DNA from: Bordetella parapertussis
GTDB lineage: Bacteria; Pseudomonadota; Gammaproteobacteria; Burkholderiales; Burkholderiaceae_B
Direction of reading: 5' to 3'
Length of the DNA stretch: 5,585 nt
Assembly (NCBI GenBank): GCA_945869355.1
Contig: CAMBPA010000112.1
Location: 1 to 5,585, forward strand
Part shown: one piece after another, positions 1 to 5,585 of the stretch
Layout: each line of letters begins with the position of its first letter
Position numbering within the stretch: the stretch's first letter is position 1
Position numbers and translations under genes: made by a program
Notes under the pieces: generated by a model
Databases searched by the model: none
What the model was told of the DNA's origin: nothing
The model's input: the letters and a program-made list of their open reading frames with translations, nothing else

Positions 1-204
1 CTGGAGTCCGGCCTTTCCTTTTTAGGCCTGGGCGTACAGCCTCCACTGACGAGTCTAGGCAATATGGTGGGCTACGGTCGTGAGTACCTCCAGTCGGCGC
101 CTTGGATTTTGCTGGCTCCGGCAATAATTATCGTCTTCACGACGCTATCCATTTCATTGGTCGGTGACTGGGTGCGCGACAAACTTGATCCGACACTGCT
201 CTAA
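1..204 (+). CDS. DppC-type ABC transporter permease, C-terminal fragment (5' end outside window)
   Basis: This is the last 67 residues of an inner-membrane permease of the dipeptide/oligopeptide/nickel ABC importer family. The frame is open from base 1 and ends at TAA 202-204. The fragment begins just after where the EAA loop should lie. It carries the family's typical end: a conserved SFLGLGVQPP segment (residues 6-15), a GN..GYGREYL region, an APW motif, one hydrophobic membrane helix (about residues 36-54) and the closing GDWVRDKLDP motif (55-64). In such transporters this protein pairs with a DppB-type permease, two ATPases and a periplasmic binding protein, which would lie left of the window. 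The next gene starts 24 bases downstream on the same strand, so co-transcription with the hydrolase is likely. The family assignment is firm. The substrate cannot be read from this fragment, and peptides need not be the cargo. Confidence 0.9.
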   Translation: MESGLSFLGLGVQPPLTSLGNMVGYGREYLQSAPWILLAPAIIIVFTTLSISLVGDWVRDKLDPTLL

Positions 205-216
205 CTCAATCTGCTT

Positions 217-222
217 AAGAGG
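217..222 (+). promoter_or_regulatory. Ribosome binding site of the phosphonate monoester hydrolase gene
   Basis: AAGAGG lies six bases before the ATG at 229, a good Shine-Dalgarno match with suitable spacing. It supports this start. The 24-base gap after the permease stop holds this site and no recognisable promoter or terminator, which favours read-through from the upstream ABC transporter genes. Confidence 0.7.
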
Positions 223-228
223 TCACAC

Positions 229-1773
229 ATGACACGCACAAAGAAAAATGTACTCATGATTGTCGTCGATCAATGGCGAGGCGACACGCTTGCACGGCTC
301 GGTCACCCAACCGTGAAGACGCCCAATATTGACGCCCTGGCTGACGAAGGCGTGACCTTCGCCAAGCACTACACCCAGGCCGTTCCTTGCGGGCCAGGAC
401 GTGCGTCAATGCTCACGGGTCTCTACATGATGACACACCGTGCGGTTCAAAACACCATCCCTCTGGATGCACGCCATACCAATATCGCCAAAGAAGTACG
501 GAAAGCCGGCTATGAGCCTGCCCTGGTTGGCTACACCACCACGACCCCTGACCCCCGCGAGACGGCGGCACAAGATCCTCGATTCAAAGTCTTGGGCGCA
601 GATATGGAAGGATGGAGACCTGTCGGCTCGTGGGGTCTAAAAATGGAGTCCTACTTTGCCTGGGTGAAAGCGCAAGGCTATCCTGTACCAAAAATTCCAA
701 CCAATATCTGGCTTCCAGAGGGTCAGACCGAGGACGACCACGGGGCGACCTCCAAGCCGAGCTCCATCCCCGCACACCTGTCCGACACCACCTGGTTCAC
801 CGAGCGCGCACTCGAGTACTTGAAAGGGACTGAGGGTAAGCCCTGGTTTCTGCATCTTGGCTATTACCGTCCGCACCCACCTTTCATTGCGCCTGCACCG
901 TACAACACGATGTACGCACCAGAGGATTGCCCACCGCCCATCCGAGCAGACTCGATCGACGCCGAGGCCGCGCAGCACCCCATGCTGGCGTTCTATCTCA
1001 AAGCCATCGAGAAGAAGAAATTCTTTGAACATGGACACGGTTTGGGTGCCGACATGTCGGAGTCGGAAGTGCTACAAATGCGCGCCACCTATTACGGACT
1101 CATGTCCGAGGTTGACGCACACGTCGGACGAGTCTGCGACTACCTCAAGCAAACCGGTCAGTGGGAAGACACACTCATTGTGCTGACCAGCGATCACGGT
1201 GAACAGCTCGGTGATCATCACCTGCTGGGCAAGCTTGGATATTTTGACCAAAGTTTTCACATTCCAATGATTGTCCGCGATCCGCACCCGAGCGCAGATT
1301 TGACCCGGGGAAAGATTATCCGACATTTCACAGAGACTGTGGATACGATGCCAACGATTCTGGAATGGCTGGGCTTACCCATTCCTCGCACCTGCGATGG
1401 CCATTCACTATTACCCTTTCTGCACGCGAGCCAAGCACCCGCCAACTGGCGCAAGGAAGTGCACTACGAATACGATTTTAGAAATATCTTCTATTCCAAA
1501 CCCGAGGACTATCTTGGTATCGGGATGGACGAGTGTTCGCTCTCAGTAATTCAGAATGAGCGCTACAAATATGTTCACTTCGCCGCACTACCCCCTCTGT
1601 TTTTCGATTTAGAGCAGGACCCAAATCAGCTACACAATTTGGCGAACGACCCAGCATACCTAAAGCATATGTTGGAGATGGCCCAAAAGATGCTTGACTG
1701 GCGCTTGAAGCACGCGGATCGTACCTTGACGGGTTACGCAGCATCACCTGAAGGACTGACGTCAAGACTATGA
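229..1773 (+). CDS. pehA: Phosphonate monoester hydrolase / phosphodiesterase (formylglycine-type, sulfatase family)
   Basis: This 514-residue enzyme of the alkaline-phosphatase superfamily hydrolyses phosphonate monoesters and phosphodiesters, with promiscuous sulfatase activity known in the family. It matches, as I recall them, the Rhizobium leguminosarum PMH and Burkholderia caryophylli PehA over its whole length. The sulfatase signature C-x-P-x-R is C54-G-P-G-R58, so C54 should be oxidised to formylglycine, the nucleophile. The expected metal ligands D14, Q15, D322 and H323 (in TSDHGEQLGDHH) are present. So are the other active-site positions known from R. leguminosarum PMH: N75, Y102, T104, H216 (in YYRPHPPF) and K335. 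No signal peptide is seen, so it is probably cytoplasmic. The start is supported by the Shine-Dalgarno site at 217-222. It overlaps the downstream HAD phosphatase gene by ATGA. No formylglycine-generating enzyme is encoded here. A plain arylsulfatase is less likely given the full-length PMH match. The natural substrate is unknown. Confidence 0.93.
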   Translation: MTRTKKNVLMIVVDQWRGDTLARLGHPTVKTPNIDALADEGVTFAKHYTQAVPCGPGRASMLTGLYMMTHRAVQNTIPLDARHTNIAKEVRKAGYEPALVGYTTTTPDPRETAAQDPRFKVLGADMEGWRPVGSWGLKMESYFAWVKAQGYPVPKIPTNIWLPEGQTEDDHGATSKPSSIPAHLSDTTWFTERALEYLKGTEGKPWFLHLGYYRPHPPFIAPAPYNTMYAPEDCPPPIRADSIDAEAAQHPMLAFYLKAIEKKKFFEHGHGLGADMSESEVLQMRATYYGLMSEVDAHVGRVCDYLKQTGQWEDTLIVLTSDHGEQLGDHHLLGKLGYFDQSFHIPMIVRDPHPSADLTRGKIIRHFTETVDTMPTILEWLGLPIPRTCDGHSLLPFLHASQAPANWRKEVHYEYDFRNIFYSKPEDYLGIGMDECSLSVIQNERYKYVHFAALPPLFFDLEQDPNQLHNLANDPAYLKHMLEMAQKMLDWRLKHADRTLTGYAASPEGLTSRL

Positions 1774-2435
1774 AACACCTCGCTCCATTACTCAAGACAA
1801 AGTCAGCCATCGTCTTTGATCTGGACGGCACGTTAATGCACACGGAGCCCGAGGTGAAGCTCGCCATCAACCGCGCCTTGGCTGATTGCGACTGTCCACA
1901 ACTCACGCCAGAGACGCGCCTTCCAAATATGTATGGCACGATCCCGCATATTCTGGAGAGCGCACTCGCGCTCGTCGGCGTTCCAGCCTCTCGCGTTCCC
2001 GAAATCCACGCATCTTACACCAAGCACTACAACCAACAAGCGCACGCAAACACCGCCTTATATCCCGGTGTCCGAACCTTGTTAGAAGAGCTCAGAGCGT
2101 ATCACTTCAAACTCGGTGTGTGTACTAACAAGAACGAGGCGGCGGCGCTTCATGCCTTAAAAGCCGCTGGGATTTTTGATTTCTTTTCGGCTGTAACCGG
2201 AGCCAATACCACTCTTTTTCCCAAACCACACCCGCTCCCACTCACCCACACACTGAAAGGTCTTGGTGTAGACGCGCAAAATGCTGTGCTGATCGGTGAT
2301 ACACACGTTGATGCAGAGTGTGCCGCCCAGTGCAATGTCGATTTCATCTTGCATCAAGGCGGCTACGGTGCACCGGCAGAAACCAAATATAAAATCGCCG
2401 GGCAATTCATGGCCTATGAAAGGGCATTCTCTTAG
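1770..2435 (+). CDS. HAD-superfamily phosphatase, Gph/phosphoglycolate-phosphatase-like
   Basis: This 221-residue HAD hydrolase should remove phosphate from a small phosphomonoester. Motif I is FDLDGT, with nucleophile D17 and acid/base D19. Motif II is the threonine T119 in VCTNK, motif III is K152 in KPHP, and motif IV is GDTHVD with Mg-binding D177 and D181. The roughly 70 residues between motif I and the later core (about 24-95) fit a C1 helical cap, as in Gph/PGMB-type phosphatases. Its ATG overlaps the hydrolase stop codon (ATGA), and no well-spaced Shine-Dalgarno is visible (AAGGA at 1751-1755 is 14 bases away), so translation is probably coupled. The pairing suggests it dephosphorylates a monoester released by the upstream diesterase, which is inference. 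It is not phosphonoacetaldehyde hydrolase (PhnX), since motif I is the ordinary DLDGT form. The stop codon overlaps that of the convergent metallophosphodiesterase gene. The exact substrate cannot be told. Confidence 0.88.
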   Translation: MKHLAPLLKTKSAIVFDLDGTLMHTEPEVKLAINRALADCDCPQLTPETRLPNMYGTIPHILESALALVGVPASRVPEIHASYTKHYNQQAHANTALYPGVRTLLEELRAYHFKLGVCTNKNEAAALHALKAAGIFDFFSAVTGANTTLFPKPHPLPLTHTLKGLGVDAQNAVLIGDTHVDAECAAQCNVDFILHQGGYGAPAETKYKIAGQFMAYERAFS

Positions 2436-3256
2436 TCAATCAGCTTTCCGTTTTCACGGAAGGGATAAGGTCCGTCATAGGGGCCAACAAACGCAAGATG
2501 TGTCACGACCCCCGCAGACGGCGACCATCCAAATACGCGATAGGCGGGCGGCTCTAACACCCATGCGGAGTCGGCCTTCTCAGTCAAGTTTAAACACACT
2601 TGATGTGCAGGCGATGGTGTCGTGCTCGCAATTGTTCCGGCAAAACGAACATCAATCGCACGATGGAGGTGTCCGCATATGATCCGCTCTACATTAGGGT
2701 GACGGCTGATGATGTCTTTGAGTCGATCTACGCCCCGCTTCATGCCGATGTTGTCCATATGGCCGATCAGCGTTTGAAACGGTGGGTGATGCATCGCGAC
2801 GACGACAGGTTGCCCTGCGTGCTTAGCAAGCGATTGCTCCAGCCAATCCAATCTTGCGTCACACAACTCACCGGAACTATCGCCAGGCACACAGGTGTCC
2901 AAGGTCAACAATACAATCTGTCCGATGACAACTTCGTATTGGACAAATTCTCCGTCTCCTAAATAGTGATGATCCGGAAAGGCAGCTCTTAAGCCATTAC
3001 GCTCGTCATGATTACCGGGCATGAGGTACACCGGCATATCCAACGGCGCAATCAATTCGGCGAGATGCCGGTACTCTTGCTCTCGACCAAAGTCGGTGAG
3101 GTCTCCGGTCATGACAACGGCGAGCGGTTTTTGAGGCAAGGACATGACAGACTGAACCGCACGACGCAGATAAGGTGCCGTGTCCAGCCTGCTATATGCC
3201 AAGCGACCAGGCTCACGAATATGGGTATCTGATAATTGAACGAATAGGACAGACAT
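2432..3256 (-). CDS. GpdQ-like metallophosphodiesterase (class III cyclic-nucleotide / glycerophosphodiesterase family)
   Basis: This 274-residue binuclear-metal phosphoesterase of the calcineurin-like superfamily has the same length as Enterobacter GpdQ. All family metal motifs are present: D10-x-H12, GD52, GN82-HD, H156 in MHHPP, and H196/H198 in GHLH. These correspond closely to the GpdQ ligands D8, H10, D50, N80, H156, H195 and H197, as I recall them. The C-terminal GPYDGPYPF segment also fits this phosphodiesterase group. Known members cleave glycerophosphodiesters, cyclic nucleotides or other phosphodiesters; GpdQ also accepts phosphonate monoesters. No signal peptide is seen. The ATG at 3256 is chosen because AAGGAGG (3267-3261) lies four bases before it. 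An in-frame TTG one codon upstream (3259) is only one base from that site. The ATG shares one base with the ATPase stop (TGATG), so it is the last gene of the importer operon. The physiological substrate is unknown, and CpdA-like cAMP hydrolysis cannot be excluded. Confidence 0.88.
   Translation of the reverse strand: MSVLFVQLSDTHIREPGRLAYSRLDTAPYLRRAVQSVMSLPQKPLAVVMTGDLTDFGREQEYRHLAELIAPLDMPVYLMPGNHDERNGLRAAFPDHHYLGDGEFVQYEVVIGQIVLLTLDTCVPGDSSGELCDARLDWLEQSLAKHAGQPVVVAMHHPPFQTLIGHMDNIGMKRGVDRLKDIISRHPNVERIICGHLHRAIDVRFAGTIASTTPSPAHQVCLNLTEKADSAWVLEPPAYRVFGWSPSAGVVTHLAFVGPYDGPYPFRENGKLID
2444..2463 (+). other. Small hairpin just downstream of the HAD gene stop
   Basis: An inverted repeat, TTCCGT (2446-2451) and ACGGAA (2456-2461), has a four-base TTTC loop. 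In plus-strand RNA it extends by a G-U and a C-G pair to eight pairs. It begins nine bases past the HAD stop codon, a natural place for a 3' end hairpin. It lacks a U-tract on the plus strand, so it is not a standard Rho-independent terminator. It lies inside the C-terminal codons of the opposite-strand phosphodiesterase. It may stabilise or help end the plus-strand mRNA, or be chance. Confidence 0.3.
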
Positions 3257-4305
3257 CAAGCCTCCTTGGCTCGCATTAAAGTACTAGGATTAATGGCCAC
3301 AGAAACAATATCGCCACGCTTAAAAAGAGAGTCTCGCGCCACATCAACTGAAAATAGCTCTTGGCCATCTATCGCGACACGCAAATGCACGCGATCGCCT
3401 CTAAAGCTTCGGTGTTCAATGATGCCCGCCGCATGACCCACACGAGGCTGATCAATCACAAGATCCTCGGGGCGCACTAACAACTCTTCCCCCAAGTAGG
3501 ACGGTACTGTGAACAACGCATCTCCAAGAAGAAGAGTTCCTTGGCTTGTGTGTTCCGCATCACGACGAATGATATTGACCCGCCCTAAAAAATTTGCGAC
3601 AAAGGTATGCGTGGGGTTGCGGTATAACGATTCTGCATCACCGATCTGCATGATTTGACCGGACTGCATTACTGCCAAGCGATCGGCGACTGCCATCGCC
3701 TCTTGCTGATCATGTGTAACATAGATAGCGGTGATCCCTAACCGACGGAGTAATTCAGCCAGTTCGTCTCGCAAGGCATCTTTCAACTTACTATCTAATG
3801 CAGTCAACGGCTCATCAAGCAGCAGTATTCTTGGTTGGGCAGCAACCGCTCGAGCAAGTGCCACCCTTTGGCGCTGACCACCAGAGAGCTCGTTAGGCCG
3901 CTTGTGCTCAAGTCCATTGAGTCGAACAAGATCAATGAGCTCACCCACAATCTTGTCTCGCTTAGCTCTGTCAGTGCCGCGCACACGCAACCCGTATTCA
4001 ACGTTACGGCGCGCCGACATATTCGGGAACAACGCATAGTGCTGAAACACCATACCGACCCGACGTTGTTCAATGGGGCACTGCGTCACGTCCTGCTCAC
4101 CGAACAGTATTTTCCCCCCGTCATCTGGGGACTCTAGGCCGGCCAATATGCGCAACAGCGTTGTCTTGCCACACCCCGAAGGACCCAACAAGGCCATAAT
4201 TTCGCCCGGCTCTACTCTCAAATTGCTGGGAAGCAAACCACGCGTACCGTCCGGATACGTCTTGGCGCAATCAATGGCGCAAAGTGCAATCTGTTCAAGT
4301 TCCAT
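3256..4305 (-). CDS. ABC transporter ATP-binding protein, PotA/FbpC/PhnT-like
   Basis: This 349-residue ATPase subunit would power the importer formed with the two permeases encoded just upstream. The nucleotide-binding domain is complete: Walker A GPSGCGKT (41-48), Q-loop Q88, signature LSGGQ (140-144), Walker B ILLLDE (160-165), D-loop ALD (169-171) and switch histidine H198. Residues from about 240 form a C-terminal extension with LVRPED (276-281), fitting a TOBE-like regulatory domain as in polyamine, ferric iron and 2-aminoethylphosphonate importers. The ATG at 4305 overlaps the permease gene by 11 bases and has no clear Shine-Dalgarno, so translational coupling is likely. The next in-frame methionine (residue 37) would remove the first strands of the domain, so the start is kept. 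The family is certain. Cargo (polyamine, phosphonate, iron, phosphodiester) is not determined by sequence, although the linked phosphodiesterase points to an organophosphorus compound. Confidence 0.92.
   Translation of the reverse strand: MELEQIALCAIDCAKTYPDGTRGLLPSNLRVEPGEIMALLGPSGCGKTTLLRILAGLESPDDGGKILFGEQDVTQCPIEQRRVGMVFQHYALFPNMSARRNVEYGLRVRGTDRAKRDKIVGELIDLVRLNGLEHKRPNELSGGQRQRVALARAVAAQPRILLLDEPLTALDSKLKDALRDELAELLRRLGITAIYVTHDQQEAMAVADRLAVMQSGQIMQIGDAESLYRNPTHTFVANFLGRVNIIRRDAEHTSQGTLLLGDALFTVPSYLGEELLVRPEDLVIDQPRVGHAAGIIEHRSFRGDRVHLRVAIDGQELFSVDVARDSLFKRGDIVSVAINPSTLMRAKEA
3261..3267 (-). promoter_or_regulatory. Ribosome binding site deciding the phosphodiesterase start
   Basis: On the minus strand AAGGAGG reads from 3267 to 3261, inside the last codons of the ATPase gene. 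It is an almost full Shine-Dalgarno sequence, four bases before the ATG at 3256-3254 and one base before the alternative TTG at 3259-3257. This favours the ATG start. Confidence 0.75.
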
Positions 4306-5083
4306 AATATTTCTGTGTCATATTTGCTACGCTATTTAAAAGCCATAGCAGCGGGAGCACCACTAAAAAGAACATCAGCGTATAGGCGGATCCCACTTCA
4401 ATGCGCATGGAGGCATAACTATCGGCAAGGCCCACAGGCAACGTACGCGTCAGCGGAGTATGCAGAAGCCATGTCAGATTGAATTCTCCAATCGAAAGCG
4501 TAAACACCATGAGTGCGCCCGCAACAATGGAAGGGAGCACCGCTGGCACCAACACGGTGATAAAACGCCTTGCAAACCTCGCGCCAAGTGACCGTGCGGC
4601 CTCTTCAATCGCTGCACTATCTTGACGCTGAAAGGCTGCGGATACCGTGCGCACCATAAATGGCAAAGTGAAGACCATGTGGCCCACAAGGATAAAACCG
4701 TAGCTTTGACGAAAGCCACGCCACTCTCCGTAGGTCAGTATCAGTGCCAGCCCTGTCGCGAGGCCCGGCACTGCCACCGGCAGGGTCAATATCTCTTCGA
4801 AGGTTTTTGCCCAGCCCCCCTTGGCCCGCGCTAAGGCATAGGCACATGGCACGCCGATCACCGCATTCGCAACGGCACACGTTGCAGCAATCATCAATGA
4901 CGCCCAAACTGTTGAACCATATTGATCGAGTACTTGAAACAACCACCGAAGCGTTAAACCACTCTCTAGGCCTTTGCTGTATTGGTTGACCAATGCTGCC
5001 ATGATTGACAACAGCATAGGGCTCAGCATGAACAGCACGACAATGATCGTGAGCAACGCCAACCAAGGCGATCTCGCGGTCAC
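4295..5083 (-). CDS. ABC transporter inner-membrane permease (PotC/PhnV-like)
   Basis: This 262-residue membrane protein is the second permease of the importer. Hydrophobic segments occur near residues 7-31, 60-85, 98-118, 128-148, 178-200 and 232-252, giving the six helices usual for the MetI/BPD_transp_1 fold. The ATPase-coupling EAA loop is at about 160-184, with EEAARSLGA followed by LVPAVLPSI. The start is GTG (5083-5081), which overlaps the upstream permease stop as GTGA. A GGGGA site (5095-5091) lies seven bases before it. The gene ends at TGA 4297-4295, within the start region of the ATPase gene. Its order (permease, permease, ATPase) and length match PotB/PotC-, FbpB-split and PhnU/PhnV-type systems. 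The transported molecule is not determined by sequence. Confidence 0.9.
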   Translation of the reverse strand: MTARSPWLALLTIIVVLFMLSPMLLSIMAALVNQYSKGLESGLTLRWLFQVLDQYGSTVWASLMIAATCAVANAVIGVPCAYALARAKGGWAKTFEEILTLPVAVPGLATGLALILTYGEWRGFRQSYGFILVGHMVFTLPFMVRTVSAAFQRQDSAAIEEAARSLGARFARRFITVLVPAVLPSIVAGALMVFTLSIGEFNLTWLLHTPLTRTLPVGLADSYASMRIEVGSAYTLMFFLVVLPLLWLLNSVANMTQKYYGT

Positions 5084-5585
5084 AAGCTTGTCCCCGAACC
5101 GGTCCAGCGCCTACCCAAAAAGAGAGCGAGCCAAGTGACTAAACCGAGCGTGATCGACAGTGACGCCGCCAACGGAAAATTGGCGTAGTTTGTGAATTCG
5201 CTATAAATCGTGATCGGCAATACTTCGAACTTACTCGCCAGTATGAACGCCGTTCCAAACGCCCCCATTGCCGTCGCAAACACAATCGCTGCAGAGGCGG
5301 CCGTAGTGGGTGTCAATTGGGGCAGCCATACATCACGAAGCAACTGAAACCGGTTTGCTCCGAGGGAGCGCGCAGCCTCTTCCACAGACCGATCCATCGT
5401 TTGCGCGGCAGCAGTGTAGCTTGCAATCACACGCGGCAAGGAAAAATATAGATACGCTAAAAATAAGCCCGTTAGACCGTACGCGAACGTGATGCGCCCC
5501 AAGCCAAGCCACTCAAACGCATCCGCCATCGCACCTTGCCTGCCACCTAGCAAAATAATAAAAAAACCTACCACCACACCAGGAA
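5080..5585 (-). CDS. ABC transporter inner-membrane permease (PotB/PhnU-like), N-terminus outside window
   Basis: This is the C-terminal 167 residues of the first permease of the importer. The frame is open to the right edge of the window (a Pro-Gly pair precedes the GTG at 5577, which is an internal valine codon and not a start), so the gene is cut by the window, not truncated in nature. Counting from the edge, the EAA loop is EEAARSLGA (68-76) followed by VWLPQLTPT (85-93), which docks on the ATPase. Hydrophobic segments near 3-13, 33-55, 95-117 and 136-157 are membrane helices. It ends at TGA 5082-5080, overlapping the next permease by GTGA. The missing N-terminal part and the solute-binding protein gene should lie beyond 5585. 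The two permeases resemble each other mainly at the EAA loop and would form a heterodimer. Confidence 0.88.
   Translation of the reverse strand, partial: PGVVVGFFIILLGGRQGAMADAFEWLGLGRITFAYGLTGLFLAYLYFSLPRVIASYTAAAQTMDRSVEEAARSLGANRFQLLRDVWLPQLTPTTAASAAIVFATAMGAFGTAFILASKFEVLPITIYSEFTNYANFPLAASLSITLGLVTWLALFLGRRWTGSGTSL
5091..5095 (-). promoter_or_regulatory. Ribosome binding site for the GTG-started permease
   Basis: GGGGA on the minus strand (5095 to 5091) sits seven bases before the GTG at 5083. It lies in the last codons of the preceding permease gene. It supports the GTG start, for which no ATG alternative is close by. Confidence 0.5.

Noticed and set aside
637..1038. A 133-codon open frame on the minus strand inside the hydrolase gene
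   Set aside because: It lies antisense to well-supported PMH coding sequence with catalytic motifs, its translation resembles no family I know, and it has no gene context. It is a shadow frame.
229..1773. Ordinary arylsulfatase or choline sulfatase
   Set aside because: The C-x-P-x-R motif alone would allow this, but length, the VPCGPGRAS context, Y102/T104, H216, K335 and the C-terminal part all follow the phosphonate monoester hydrolase family, and the neighbours are phosphoesterases.
1478..1939. A 153-codon minus-strand open frame spanning the PMH-HAD junction
   Set aside because: It covers the C-terminus of PMH and the catalytic motif I of the HAD gene on the other strand. Its translation shows no recognisable domain.
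1770..2435. Phosphonoacetaldehyde hydrolase (PhnX), which would make this a phosphonatase pathway
   Set aside because: Motif I is the ordinary DLDGT form rather than the PhnX DWAGT form, and no Schiff-base cap lysine context was recognised. No PhnW-like transaminase is present in the window.
5575..5577. GTG at 5577-5575 as the start of the first permease
   Set aside because: The reading frame stays open upstream to the window edge, and the protein would lack the N-terminal helices of the family. It is an internal valine codon.
3256..5585. Firm assignment of the importer as the 2-aminoethylphosphonate system PhnTUV or as a spermidine/putrescine transporter
   Set aside because: These subfamilies are too similar in ATPase and permease sequence to separate by eye, and the solute-binding protein, which would decide, is outside the window.
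1..5585. tRNA/rRNA genes, CRISPR arrays, insertion sequences, riboswitches, attachment sites
   Set aside because: Nearly every base is in a well-supported coding gene. I saw no repeat array, transposase, terminal inverted repeats or structured RNA outside the one small hairpin.

Overview
This is a gene-dense stretch of a bacterial chromosome with essentially no non-coding DNA. The only intergenic gap is 24 bases (205-228). Base composition is moderate, somewhat above half G+C by eye. The protein families, with a Rhizobium/Burkholderia-type phosphonate monoester hydrolase, Dpp-type and PotA/FbpC-type ABC importers and a GpdQ-like phosphodiesterase, suggest a proteobacterium, most likely alpha- or beta-proteobacterial. 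I cannot place it more precisely from the sequence. No RNA genes, insertion sequences, CRISPR arrays or other mobile DNA were seen.

Plus-strand block (1-2435): the 3' end of a DppC-type ABC permease gene (1-204), then a full-length formylglycine-type phosphonate monoester hydrolase/phosphodiesterase (229-1773), then a HAD-superfamily phosphatase (1770-2435) that starts inside the hydrolase stop codon (ATGA). The three appear to be one transcription unit.

Minus-strand block (5585-2432, read right to left): a 5'-truncated ABC permease (5585-5080), a second ABC permease (5083-4295), an ABC ATPase with a C-terminal TOBE-like region (4305-3256), and a GpdQ/class III cyclic-nucleotide-type metallophosphodiesterase (3256-2432). 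All junctions overlap by 1-11 bases, so this looks like a tightly coupled importer-plus-hydrolase operon. Its solute-binding protein gene is not in the window and probably lies upstream, beyond 5585.

The two blocks converge tail-to-tail and their stop codons overlap at 2432-2435. The window therefore holds three phosphoester hydrolases from unrelated superfamilies (alkaline-phosphatase/sulfatase, HAD, calcineurin-like metallophosphoesterase) between components of two different ABC importers. None of the three hydrolases has a visible signal peptide, so they probably act in the cytoplasm on imported substrate. The inferred theme is uptake of organophosphorus compounds (phosphodiesters or phosphonate esters), cleavage of the ester by one or both diesterases, and removal of the remaining phosphate by the HAD enzyme. 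The families are well supported. The shared pathway and the actual substrate are inference.
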